From Heterobilharzia americana (taxonomy: Eukaryota; Platyhelminthes; Trematoda; Strigeidida; Schistosomatidae): a DNA stretch of 64,000 nucleotides. This document shows positions 1-23,299 of this stretch, one piece after another. The position numbers and the translations under genes are program-made. The notes beneath the pieces were generated by a model that saw only the letters and a program-made list of their open reading frames with translations, did no database searches and had not been told where the DNA came from. Position 1 is the stretch's first letter, and each line of letters begins with the position of its first letter. The stretch is from contig OX104127.1 in NCBI GenBank assembly GCA_944470555.2, forward strand, positions 135,612,786-135,676,785, given 5' to 3'.

Positions 1-799
1 CAGCTAATGAAATTTGTATTTCACTTGATTATCAAACCTTCAGACACGATTTGAGATTGCGGGTGGAACTATCTAGTGTGCCATCCAAGAAGCTATTGGT
101 TACTGTCCCTGAATGTGTTCCATAACATCTCTGAAACTGGGGAGACTATCATGTGAAGTTGGCTCGTGAAATGAAGTTTGTTTGCTGAATTACCGCATAC
201 TTCATACGGAATGTAAATTATGTAGTGACTGAGCTGATTTAGATGGCTCTTTAGCAGATCGACCCTAAAATGGCATCAAAACAAGGCGTAGAAACGGTGG
301 TATTTTTGTAACTAACAGTTCTCGGGATCTTTGAGCATGGGGACTAACAATCTTGTGAATTTGTCAACAAAAATGGATTGTCCAAATCAAGAGCATGAAG
401 ATTTTGCAAATATTTGCATTGTATGGAATGTAACTCAACAGTCACATGCATTTCCATGCCTAGTCTTTGAGGGATACATTTTGTGCTGGCGCTACTTGAC
501 TCCACGCACCTTAGTGGGTGAAGTGAGGTTTCAACTCCGAAACCACTGATTGAAGGCTGCCTGTCTAGACCAGTGAACAAAGTTATGCATTTAAGAATAC
601 TTTATTTGGTGATATCTGTTCACATTGTAAACATATAAGTCAAATACATTTTGTGTATAGGACAATAGGAACACTTCAGTGCGTTTTTGTAAACCCCATT
701 CAATATTTGATTTTCCAATACTAGTCATAATTACCTGACATACCGTGCTCAGTTGATACTTAAAATCGTACAGCTTATGTTTTTGTTGAAAAAAGAATG
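1..799. other. No gene recognised
   Basis: AT-rich sequence. The two short opposing reading frames at 331-580 overlap each other, match no family I know and look like chance frames. Confidence 0.6.

Positions 800-881
<82 letters not shown>
800..881. repeat. (AT)n microsatellite
   Basis: An uninterrupted TA dinucleotide tract of about 80 bp. Confidence 0.98.
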
Positions 882-883
<2 letters not shown>

Positions 884-1263
884 ACTAGATGAAACATAAT
901 TGATTTTGCTAAAGACCGGTCTCTGTATCATCTTGATATGCACACATTTAATTACTTTAAACCATCCAATTAAATTTTTTCGACAAATATGGTCTAACTT
1001 GACTTCCGTTGTTGTTGTTACATTACTACTACGTGCCCATATTATTCTTTTACGTTACAGTGTTTCCGCCACATCTTGTGTGACTATTCTGTATAAATTT
1101 TAGAATCCCCCCGCACAAAACCCAACCGTGAAAACAAATGTATAGTGATCTTTACTCATTCGGTAAGTCTGTCAAACCCCCTCAAAAACATGGCAATCAA
1201 CCAGAACTATTACTTGTACAGTAATTTACATATATCTGTAAATAATAAATATTCCATTCAAGT

Positions 1264-1500
1264 TTATTTTTCACTCTTCACTGTGGATTTGTTGAAGTCA
1301 ACGCCCAGAATAGATTCTGCCTTCGAAGAAATGTAACCTATCAGGTGCAACTGTGAACCGTGTTGTAAAACTTTTACCGAGCCATCCCGTTTATGATAAA
1401 TACTTAAATTTATTCTAGAGCTAGGTATCAAATACCTTGCGAACACTTTGGTCCTGTCGTATACCAGACAGTCAGGATATTTGACAAATACGATGTACAA
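1264..1500 (-). mobile_element. Possible Penelope-like element (PLE) remnant, 3' end
   Basis: The minus-strand reading DRTKVFARYLIPSS aligns with DKTKAFKIVYRIPQN in the clearer PLE at 12880-13900, and the nucleotide text around 1430-1490 parallels 13120-13165. The rest of the domain is unrecognisable, so this is a weak call. Confidence 0.3.
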
Positions 1501-1503
1501 CAA

Positions 1504-4072
1504 ACCCGTTCGTTAGCAACGAAGTTGATGTCGTAATGTAGTGGATTAATAGGGTAAGGAGGATAGTTGTTAAATTGAAGGCTGTCAATGCCAACATTTC
1601 GCTTTCTAGTTATCCATCAATATAGATGATAGGAGTGAATTCTCTTGGAAAACAGCTTTTCCATCAGATATATTGTTTCCACTGGTTCCTGTGATTGATA
1701 TGAAGAAGCTTTCTACAGCATTTCCGTGCTATATATAATATTGCGAAGATCACCCAGTTATTGCTGATCCACTTTTTATCAATTCAAGCGCTGATAAGGT
1801 TCATGCTTTTGGGATTCTAGGAGATAGTAGGGTTTGGGGGCTTACCTGTGTTTATTATTATTAAATATACACTCTACTACACTGTTGTGCATAGTGGCTT
1901 TTACATACTGACGTTTAGTGTTGTAAATCGTATGGTTACTCCGAAGTAGATCAAAGACGTTCAGAGTGAGACGTGACATCAGTCCATGAAGTCACCGACT
2001 GTTGAGTTGTGTATGGAAATACTGACTTCCGGCTTGTGTACTTCACGTGACAACCGAGACTGGTCGTTTGAGATGCTACATATTATGACTCAACTGGTCG
2101 CAGAAGTAACCACACGTCTCAATCCTAATCGTCACATATCTTGTTATTTGCTTTACTCCTTCTTATGACATTCCACGGCTTGTAATCGTTATTTCTTGTT
2201 TCCATGTATCTTGATGTGAGATATGGTACCTCAAACCGTTAGGCAGGTCCTATGTGAATATCACAGTTGCACTTATTGCCGAAGTATTTTCTGAAAATAC
2301 AGATGGTAACACACGACTATGAAACAGATATCTTTTTGATCCATTTAAATAAGCTAATACAGCTGCATAAGTATCATTGTAATACAAGTGTCAAAAGTAA
2401 TCATAATTCTTATATTCCCCAACTGTGCGGAAAAATGGAGATTACTTAAGTGTAAACGAACGTTTGCCGTACGCAGATGAAAGATAGTCATTTACATAAA
2501 ATTTTCAGTTATAAGTACTGAGGGATATAAGCGAGTATATTGACATGAAAATTACAGCAAAGGTATCACTTAAACTTATTTACAAGGCGCCCAACAAGCT
2601 AAGTAGATTTTATTTAGTTTACTCGGAACTGTACTCGTTGTTAAAGGAATTTAAGTGACGTAATACACAAAGAAAAGAAAACTCCTCACTATTACTTTTG
2701 CACTCCATGAATCAATCCACTAGTCAACAAAAATTTTTCATGCTTTAACGAAATACGTAAACAGCTTGATTCAGCATAGAATGATGCTCAAACCTGAATC
2801 AACTAGAAGAGAGCTGACTTTTTCCACCAGATCAAACGGTGGAATACAGTTAAATATGAAGTTGACATTTCATCTGGATTCTGCGAATGCAGCTGAGGTT
2901 TATCTTCATAATCTACCACTGCCACAGAAAATCCTAATGATGTCACTGTTCAGAATACTTAGGCATGAGTGAGAAATTTCTTCAGTATCTCAAATGGGTA
3001 TGACAGTCGAATATCAATGAACAGGACTGACGCATCTGGGGTACACGTAGTTTTCCCAAAACAGTAATGAGATGAATAAACATGACCAAGATACAGCATT
3101 TCAGTTACAGGACAAACCCACATTACTGCGAGGAAAAGTTTGTATGCTGCCTGAGTATGATTCAAAAAGCATTTCGTTGCGACAGTGGAAAAGCTATCAA
3201 GTGTTGAGGGAACTTAGTTAAAGAACTTTTCACAGCAAATAAACAACCTCAAGGCATGACATATCTTTGCCGTAAAATGAATGAATCATCTACTACAGGC
3301 ACTGGCATGAAACGAATATACACCAACTCCTTGCAGCCTTTTCCTCTATTTTGCAACTAGCTTACAAGTATTAGATGAATCTCAACATAGTGGAGGTTAA
3401 ACTGCAGGTTCAAAACTGAAGGATACGTGAAGCGTGGTATCGTGCGGCGTTTGCCTATTGTCAGGTCTCTGGCACATATTAAGGAATATGGGCTCTATAT
3501 GTTCTGAAATAAACTGTGTTAAGTATTGTAATCCATTACACGCACTTTGTCTCATTCAGGACGTATTAAGTGAATATACCTGCATCCCCCCGTTTGTTAG
3601 TGTTGCGAGTGAGATTCGAACTAAGCACCCTTTTGCGTAAAACACTACAGCGTAGTCTGTCAGGATACTAAGTCAAAGCAAACCCTACTTTGTGTTTGGG
3701 ACATTTCACTGTTGCCGATGTACATAATTAACTTGGTCAGTCTCAATCAGAAACACAATTCTGCAATGCTTTTACAACAGTGAAACAAAAACTTTTGGAG
3801 TGCTTTATTTCTGGACTGGTTGACTTCAATATTGAAGATAAATGATACTAGTATATGGACTAGTACTATCATAGCAAAAAAATTCAGTACCTTGAGTTCA
3901 TGTGAAAGTTAACATTCAAACGGGAGCAGAGTTAGATTACTACTGACAGGGGAAGCCTTGCAGTTTTCAAATACTTCCTTTATGAATGGTCTAAACGCTA
4001 TGCGTAAATATTTCAACTGATACTGAAGCAAAGTAATGGTAAATGCTGTAAAATAAAGTCTAATAAAACTTG
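1504..4072. other. Intergenic, no gene recognised
   Basis: Only short frames without family resemblance. Around 3590-3650 the minus strand has a box-B-like GTTCGAATC with little else, possibly a worn tRNA-derived SINE. Confidence 0.5.
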
Positions 4073-4078
4073 TTTATT
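4073..4078 (-). promoter_or_regulatory. Poly(A) signal of PSMC1
   Basis: AATAAA on the minus strand, about 36 nt after the TAA of PSMC1. This would give a very short 3' UTR. A further AATAAA-like site lies downstream near 4055. Confidence 0.6.
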
Positions 4079-4113
4079 TAGTTTTACATTTTTACATAAA
4101 GCAATCACTCAAG

Positions 4114-14907
<10,794 letters not shown>

Positions 14908-15539
14908 TATTAATAAAGCCCAAATTAATATATAAAGTTTCTCAGTGAATAGTTAGCTGGAGATTGAGCGAACAACCAAATGTAAAGCAAACCAGCTGAA
15001 ATTCCCAACACACTAAGAAGTCAGCTCGAACAGGGCGCCCCATCCAGCAATATTTCATCGGGCCAATCCAACAACATCCAACAACAATAGTGCAAGTAGT
15101 GAAAACTTGCGGTTTTTGAGCTCTCGCTTGAGGCCTAGTTCTTTTTGTTCGGCTGTACTCCTTCGATGGTAGCAGAAGTCTTTGCGATTTCCTGCTTATA
15201 GCTTTGGTAGTAGTGTTTGTCTGTTTGAAGGTATTTTATTTGCAAACTGTAGCTTGGTTTGTTTAAGGGGAGGGGAAACCGAGCCACTGATAGTATCAAC
15301 CAACCGTTTGCAATTCCTTTTGTTTTTGGCATCCGCAAGTAAGAGTTAAGCGTTACTTAAAAAGTGATAGAAACAGGGTGAGTGGTGAATGAGAAAAAGG
15401 GGAGTGAAAAGTACTTTTGAAAAGATAAATGTGACCGGTAATAATATAGAGGAGAGATGCATCTTACTGCAGATACTAGGGTTGGGGATTACAAGGAGAA
15501 TACAGGGATGGAAGGGCGTATCATCAGTTGCTACTAACA
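14908..15539. other. PSMC1 upstream region
   Basis: The 5' UTR and promoter of PSMC1 must begin here on the minus strand, but no TATA box, initiator or trans-splice acceptor can be pinned down. The rest holds no recognised gene. Confidence 0.5.
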
Positions 15540-17450
15540 AATGTTCATGGTAAGCCATTTGCGCTCACATACCCATTTAGTAGTCGTTTGAAGGAGTTGA
15601 CTGATGTAGCTGCGACCACTTCTCTCGGCAGCACGTTCCATAAGGCACATACTCTGTGTGAGAAGAGGTTAGATCTCACTCTAGTCTTTGCTCTACGGTG
15701 GGGTTCCCACGAGACTGTTGATTTTGAACTGATAATGCTGTCCTATTTGGGTGGTCCACTTGGTGAATGATCTTGTAGGCTCCTATCAGATCACCTCACT
15801 TTCTTCGATAACTTAGTGTGAACAAGGTGAGCTGTCTGAGGCGTTGCTCATATGTTCCGCCTGTTAGTCCGACAACCAACTTTGTCGCCCTTTTTTGTAC
15901 CTCCTCGAGAGAATTCGCTTCTCTCTTAAGTAATAAAGAAGCTACTGTGTTGAACACCTCTAGGCGTGGTCTAACGTGGGCTGTGAGTACCATGGGGAGT
16001 AACTCCAGGATTAACAATCCAAGTTGCCTTCTTGGAAAGTACATAATGGTGTTCGCCTTTGTTGCCATTTCCCTATAAATACCAGTAGTATACAGCGTGT
16101 CAGAAAAGTGTAGTCCTGGGCCCTTCTCTGTGTATACCTTAGTGATTGCACGCCTGTTAAGAGTTTAGTTGGTTTTCATCGCCTCTGGTGTGCAAACATG
16201 CATCACCTTGCACTTATCCGGATTAAAGCCTAAACCGTTTGCACCTGATCAGGACTCCAGCTGCAACAGGTCGTTTTGGAGCATCCTAGGCTCCTCTTCG
16301 TCGCCTATCGTCCTCCACACTTTGATGTCGTCGACGAATAGGAGCACAACTGAGGTTTCGGTGGGGAGGTCGTTTATGAATGGTAAACGTAGAAGTGGTC
16401 CAAAGATTGCTTCCTGAGAAACTCCTGTTCTCGCATTCCTCCAGATTGATCGAATTCTGTTAACTTTAGTGCAGAACTCTCTGTCTTCTAGGTATGCTGT
16501 AAACCATGCTTAGAGTGGTTCAGTGATACCCACTTTTGCTAGTTTGGCGAGCATAATGCGGTGTGGGACACTGTCAAATGTTTCGACCAAGCCCAAGAAG
16601 AGAATATGAACTGGTTGTTTGTTGCCCCATCTAGTAGTCCAGTCACCCCAAGTGGTCATTAAGTTTGTGGCACACGACTGCCCGTTTCTGAAGCCATGCT
16701 GAGTGGGATGGATGACGTCATTTCTGTTAAGGTAGGCCCAAACAACATCTGTAACCAAGCTTTTCGGTGCCTTGGAAGGTATGAGGAGTAATGCTATTGG
16801 TCTGTAATTACACGGGTTCTTTCGGCCTCTTCCCTTGAAGACTGGTGAAACGATGGTGCGTTTCCATTTTTTGGGGAGTTGACCTACTTCCGGCCAGTGT
16901 GTGAACAGGTTGAATGTGAGTACGCTTAGCAATTCAGCGCAGTTGTGTAGGACAACCGGTTTTGGGCCGTCACAGCCCGGGGATTTCCTTATTCCCAGTG
17001 TTGAAAGTTTCGCAAACGCTTGGTTAGACGAAATTTTTACTCTCATTAGCTTTGTATCGCAGTCCTGGGACTTCGTTACACTGCTAGATGTTGGTAGTGG
17101 ACGCACTACTGGGTTGAGGTGCTCGTCCAATCAACTGCTCAACAGTTCCGCCATCTCGTTCCCATCAAAAGGTTCTCTGGCCTGCCCTGGGATCAGGTTT
17201 AAGCCCTTATTCGTCGGTTTGCGTCGTGACAAACTGATACAGACTTTTTGGATTGCAACCTAACTGTTGAGCCAGGTTGCTTTGGTATGTATACCTGCCA
17301 TTACAAATTCTTTTATTACAGAAGTTGCATAACGTCTTGTAGCCAAGACGTTCCGATACTTTGCGTGATGTACGCCGCCGGCACCGTGCCCTCTTCTTCC
17401 TCTTCATTTACCTTTGGGTTGCGCAAGCTACCCAAGACCGTTTGAGAGGT
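15540..17450 (-). mobile_element. CR1/Jockey-like non-LTR retrotransposon, 5'-truncated
   Basis: Minus-strand order: linker GRYTYQSNLAQQLGCNPKSLYQFV (about 17300), then RT motifs SPGCDGPKPVVLHNCAELL, LPKKWKRTIVSPVFKGRGRKNPCNYRPIAL, QHGFRNGQSCATNL and ETFDSVPHRIML (16510-17130). After frame breaks come VRPRLEVFNT, LEEVQKRATKLVVGL and EQRLRQLTLFTLSYRR (15796-16068), and finally NVLPREVVAATSVNSFKRLLNGYV near 15570. No endonuclease domain is seen upstream, so the copy is truncated. Open frames on the plus strand here are antisense shadows. Confidence 0.88.
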
Positions 17451-17689
17451 GGCCGTCTGGTTAATTTTGGAACACACTTATCGACAGCGCTCCAGATAAT
17501 ATCTTTAATCTGTATCGAGTGTTCGTCTATCGATAGTGAATGCCATTCTTGTGGCCATGCAGCCTACAGGAATTCACTGTTCATAGGGTGGTAGTTTGCT
17601 TTTCGGTAACACCATCTAATTCAAATAGATTTCTCCATGGGTATAAGAATTGCATATTGAGGTGAAAAAATATTTAAGTGACACAAAAA

Positions 17690-19910
17690 CACCCTAGTAT
17701 ATTTAAAGCCACCTGCTTGAAAATACAAGCTTGGAAAGACGTGAGGACGGTGACGCGAACGAGAGAGACTCAAACCCCATCTCGCTTACTCTGTCTTCAT
17801 GAATGAAGAATTCCTGGTTGACAACTTAGCAATCCTTCCCCCTTTAAGCAGGAGTGACCACGTTGTTATCGGCTTCTAGTTTATCTGCGAAACCAATCTA
17901 ACCAGACCTTTCAATGAACATCGCCGGAACTTCAGACGACCTAACACTCCGGCTCTTCCAATCACATTGGAGATTCATACTTGGCGAGATCGTGCGTGCA
18001 ATTAGTCAACCTGTTCCACTTTCTAGACAGAAGTTCTTCAAGCTACCCAAGGCAATGAGAAACTGCGCTTACAAACCACTCAGGTTAAAGGGATACCACC
18101 GGGCTTAACACAAGGGATTGGGATATACCTACAGACAGTTCAAACAGACAGCAAACATATGCACGAAAGGCATTAGGAGTCGATCAGCAGCAGCATCAAG
18201 TCAGGCTTACAAACGTGTTTGTTTCTAACCCTAGAAGTCTGTTCCATAACGCCGCTTCGTTCCGGCAGGCTAAAGCAGGAGTCTCCAACTACTAGGTGCG
18301 AACGGACTGACTAATAACGGCAGTGAAGCGACTGAGTTCCTGACAGACCAGTATCCGCAAATCTCTTCGTTTTCATCCACCTACTCAAAAGCTTACAAAT
18401 ATTCCACTAACGAAGTAGGATTCTCAATCCTCGATCCAAGCGTTGAGCTAGTACAGCGCAAACTGATACTGCTCACCAAAGATAACTCTCCGGGACCGGA
18501 TTAACCCACCCGGCGGTACTGAGGAACGGAGCTTCAGTCTTGTCGGAACCTTGAGGTAAGTTATTTAAGAATTCTACGAGTCTGGGGATGGTACTGGACC
18601 CTCGAAAGCTGGGCCACATAATGCTAATCTTCAAGGGGGGTCAACGAAGCAATCCAAGGAAATACGGACCGATGATGCTTCTATCCATTCCCTATAAAGT
18701 AATGGAATCGTTAATCTACGACGAACTGGGGGATTACTTCACAAAGATCAACTGTTTTGCTTCCTAACAACATGGAGTTCTGCGAGGGTGCTCCTGCACT
18801 ACCAATCTGCTCGATGCAGTGGATAGGTGGACTAGCACTGCTGACCATCGAGGATGAATTGTTGTTATCGCTTCAAACTTTGCTCAGCGTTTAAACGTGT
18901 TAATCCCGACTGACTTACTAGTAAATTAAAATCATTCAGAATTCGATCTCCGCCAGTTGACTAGTTGTCTTCATATCTACGATGCCGCGCACTTGGAGTT
19001 CCAGTGGGTTTCTCTTTGTCCGAAGAAACAGAACGTCCTAGTGGTGTTCCCCAGGGTTCAGTACTGTGGTCTCTCCTTTTTCTAACATGCATGAATGACT
19101 TGCACCGACAGAGCTCTTCCTGAATACTTCTTTTTGCCAACTACGTGAGAGGGAAATCAAGAGTGAAGACTGTTTCTCTACAGGAAGATTTAACTCAAAT
19201 TCACAACTGGGTAGTCAATAACGGACTTACATTTAATCCTAGGAAACTCAAGGTGACATGTGTAAAACACGGTGCATTTCATGCATATACCTTCAAAGGC
19301 ATGGAGCTAGAAGCGTCGCTAACAGAGAAGGATTTGGTCGTTTTCTTACTCCAAGACTTCCAGTCATGTGGCAACTACGACAGAAACGCATTTCGTTGAA
19401 ACTTGGCGTTAGAAGATCTCGGATGGATTTTCGAACAGTTCGATCGTAGATGCTTCCAACAAATTACCAACGGCTTCATGGGGCCCCACCAGGAGTTCAG
19501 GAACATCTCCTTCCCTCCTTCACTGAAAAACGAACCGGGTCTAGAACGCATCCAGAGGCGCTCGACAAAATCCGTTCGAGGACTTAGGTCTAAAACAAAC
19601 GAAGAGCGACTGGTTGCGCTGAATCTGTATCCTGTGGAATTAGGCAGGCCAAAAGGAGACTTAATACCGACTCACAACATTCTGGACACGCTTGACCACC
19701 AGCTCCTTCACCTATCAAATCTAAGCTGTAGCACTAATCTAAGAGGACACACGCAGAAACTGCGCCTGGAACGCAGCAGGCTGGATATCAGGCCTAACTT
19801 GTATTCCCTAAGGGTTGTTGAACCCCTGAACGCTCTTCCTCCAGATGTGATGCGGTCTACTTCGTCTGAATCCTATAAACGCTAAATGGCTACCTACTTG
19901 ACATGTAGCT
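17690..19910 (+). mobile_element. CR1/Jockey-like non-LTR retrotransposon, decayed
   Basis: Plus-strand order: end of the AP endonuclease, NEEFLVDNLAILPPLSRSDH (17800-17870); RT start DNSPGPD (about 18480); GVPQGSVL (about 19040); a worn catalytic site reading FANYVRG where FADD is expected; DLTQIHNWVVNNGLTFNP; LERIQRRSTKSVRGL and RLVALNLYPVELGR; and the end SLRVVEPLNALPPDVM near 19850. Stops and frame shifts are frequent. It is head-to-head with the minus-strand copy at 15540-17450, with about 240 bp between them. Confidence 0.88.
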
Positions 19911-20269
19911 GGGACCTATCCAGAACCAATTGAATTTTCCCATTTTGACCGCCGCTTCCACCTCTTTCTTTACTTGCACACGGGTTGACAACCATGAGGG
20001 GTAGCAATCCACAGATTTAGGCGTGGACACCAGTTAAGCGAAAGCTTCCCCTATTCAGTCGATGGCCATTTGAACCACCTTTGCAACCGCTTGATTCGGG
20101 AGAGAGAGTTGCATTTCCCGCGCCCCTGACGTGCAATTTTTTGTGATAGCCTCTTCAAAAGCTTTGCGATTAGCCTGAAGATTTAGCATGTCAGTTTTAG
20201 CTCGACCTTTAGTTATTTTTCAGACTCGGCGCTTTCGCTGCCGAATTTCCTGGTTCTTTTCGTATGTAA
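19911..20269. other. No feature recognised
   Basis: Between two retrotransposon-derived stretches; probably untranslated element sequence. Confidence 0.4.
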
Positions 20270-21425
20270 TCTCGCAGCCACATTTGCTGATGTCACACGG
20301 TCTTGTTCATCATTGCCAATTTACTCGTTTTCGTCAGTATCCTTAAGGTCTTTAACTTGTTCTGATGGCTGTTTCACCATACCGTTGTGAATACCTATTA
20401 TGTTTCTTCATGGCTGACGATGGCATACAGCATGATAAATGAGCTGAAATATTTACCGGCGTCGAATTATCTTTCACAAGGGCACTCCTCCGAACCCACG
20501 CTGCCTATTCAAGACGTTTTTCTTGGGTGAGACGGAAGCCAGTGAACTACTAGCCATAACTTTGTGCGCAAGACGGTTCAGCTTTAATAATTTTCACACA
20601 GGCCGAGACCAAATGACTATCGCTGTCGGACGCCTATCTACATCGCTTACTAAGGTAAATAAGTTCGAATATGAGTTACTTCAGACATCTATGGAACCAA
20701 TGAGACGTTCCAACTATCACTCTGGGATTGGAAAACGGAACAGGTTCAGCCTCCTATCTAGATCAGAAGATGAAGTAAGTGTACAAAGGCTAAAAAAATC
20801 CCTCCCAGTACTTCCCACTTTAAAGTCATTTAATGTAGAAAGAAGGCTCTTAATTACTCTGCAGAAACTAATGAGAAGTTTAAGACTTCAAGTTCGCGTG
20901 TATCTACCTCAAGAAAGGAGATAAAGCTCTCGCCACGAAGTGCAAGGGATGTAAAACCAGTCCTGTAAACGTGAATCAACGTATGTCGGGACACAGAGCG
21001 GTTAAAAGCTAAAGTGATCAAAACCCGTCAAGCAGTGTAGCTGATGTTGATATCCCTGTAAGATGGGGGCAGAAGTTGCATGCCTTTTTGACCATTTATA
21101 ACCTAGAACAGCCTGGCCGGTAGTTTCCCTTGCGATGACTTCCGCAACCTTGATTTGATAAGGTCATTTATCCCGGGACATGTCATCAGAACTGCCTACA
21201 CGGTCGGTATCAAAAGATTTCCAGGTAGTGGAAATTCTGACGGTCGTGTTAGGCCTTGAAGAAGCACGGAACAGGCTGTTTTATGGGGCATGTACCATCT
21301 CTGGTTACATTCCAACTGCTAGGCTCGACTTACCAAGAGGTACAGAAGAAAGAGAGGATAGTCAGCAGCAGAACCGGAAAGCAGGCATCAAGATGGCTGG
21401 AAGGACCTTAAATGAGTGAATTTTG
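20270..21425 (+). mobile_element. Possible ORF1 region of a non-LTR retrotransposon
   Basis: Two plus-strand frames (20523-20924, 133 codons; 21180-21419, 79 codons) are rich in charged residues, the second ending with a Gln/Lys/Arg-rich tail. They lie upstream of the endonuclease of the next plus-strand CR1-like copy, where ORF1 would be expected. I do not recognise a zinc knuckle or other ORF1 signature, so the assignment rests on position. Confidence 0.25.
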
Positions 21426-23299
21426 GGGTATTTGAATAAACTATTATGAATATTTGTGTGGATCAACCACATGGATTGGGAAAAGTAAAGGTCTGTCTCT
21501 CAAACAGTCATAACCTCCGAAACGGGCTCCGGGAAATATAAGTTTTGGTGATTGGTTTCCCGTTAGTTACGGTTGTAATCTTATAGTTGCGGTTCAATCC
21601 AGGCCCAGAAGGTATCAAATAGTTGTCGGGAAAAGAGACACTGGCATTTTATGAGGTCCGATAAGTTCTGTGTAATTTGGAGTATCTGTCGTGTTTTGGT
21701 ACGGCTTCTCCCAGAACAAATATATGAATATCTCTCATTCGGTCTAATGATAGTTTCAAGGGACGTCTCCACGGCTTGCCATAGGATAGTCAGAGCTTCA
21801 GCCCAAACTATGTGTTGTGATCTTCGCACTACCCCTGCGGTCCCAGCCAGCCGTCTGGCTGTTATAGAGCGCTTCTGGATAGCCTGTTCGGTGAAAATTG
21901 ACATTTGTCTCCATGCTGTTGGACCAAAGAAAAAACTAAGCAGTCCGAAATCCAGTTAGACTTGACTCTGACCACCTTACGACCGAGGTCTCCACACGAA
22001 CCAACTTCAACCAGAGTTGCACCATGGTCAGGGGCTGTTTTTCTGTCAGTATAACTTTGTAGCAGGCTCCTTCAGTGTTGAATTTGAATTCTGCATCTGA
22101 TAAGTGCCGAAAAATGTCCCAAAGAAGTGTAAGCAAGTTAGAGCTATGAAAGCGACACGCTAGGGAAAGATAGAATATCAGTCGCGCGTTTTCAGTCTAT
22201 TGGGCAACCAAATCCCAAGTTGATAAATTCTTTTCCCACTCCAGTGTAAAGCAATCTGAGAAATTAAGTCTCTGGCTGACCACCTATGAGGCGTGGCGGA
22301 AGCTATCTACATTTCACCGCCAGCCCTGGTCAGTTCAGAAAGCAATTGCCTCAAGTGGCGACTCAGGTCCACCCAGAAGCTGTACAGAAATTTGGATCTG
22401 ACTTCACAGAGTGGACTACATCCCCATAGCTAGACTAAAACCCTAATCTTAGGTCTCCCATACTCTTTAACGTTAAGAAAAGCGACCGTTCTCTGCTGAC
22501 TGATCGAGGGGAGCACGATTTGCCCAATGGAAGGACAAGTGTAAACTTCCAGGAGCCCTGCCCTATATTCCGTCTCTAAAATGCCTGGCCTGTAGAAAAC
22601 TCTTCCTCGAAGGCTCCTCCAGACTTCTGAGAGTCTTTCATGGTAGTGCTCATCTGCACCACTTTTTTACAAAACGTCATCTGTTACTAAGACGGGAGCT
22701 GTCAGACGTTAGGATTAGGCCTGACAGACCAGTGAGAGAATTTCTCCCCAAAAGCAGGTAAGCTCGCCTCCAGGAAACATACTGTTCTTCCATCATACAT
22801 GTGACTGCAGGAGGCTTGAGCACCGATACCCCCAAACTTATCCACAACATAAACCGGTGTAGATATCTGGTGATGTGGCAGCTAAAGAATCGGCCATCTT
22901 CCTCGGCCGCTTTGCCTCCCGGCCAATCGTACACCCAGGTCACACCAAGTAACCCTTGATTCCCCACACATTGTCAGAGCACGCGAGAGGTATTCGGATA
23001 ACAGAGTGTAAGCCAATCGAAAAAAGGCGGGCTGAGAGGATGTTCAGTCATTGTCCAGCCCTCATCTAGCGATCGGATGGGCTATGAACAGACGATTTCG
23101 GCGGCTTTGCCCTGAGTCGAAGAACCCTGTGCTAGTTCTCAGTCAAGCAGACTGGTGGACGTAACCATCTTGGTTCTGCTTCCTTATAGGCAAAAAGCCT
23201 GTTAAGGATGGCTCTTTAAGGGTTGGCAACACAATCTTCCTGATTCATCCCGACTCTGAGACTTCCGCTCTTCATACTCTCATTCTCTTTATCGATGTC
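21426..23299. other. Repeat-derived stretch, no gene recognised
   Basis: Less AT-rich than the host genes. Short frames on both strands, none with a recognisable family. Probably decayed element sequence. Confidence 0.4.

Noticed and set aside
331..580. Overlapping sense and antisense frames near the window start
   Set aside because: Both are short, lack family resemblance and have no splice or promoter context.
15818..17594. Plus-strand open frames here as genes
   Set aside because: They are antisense to the CR1-like RT, whose motifs are clearly on the minus strand.
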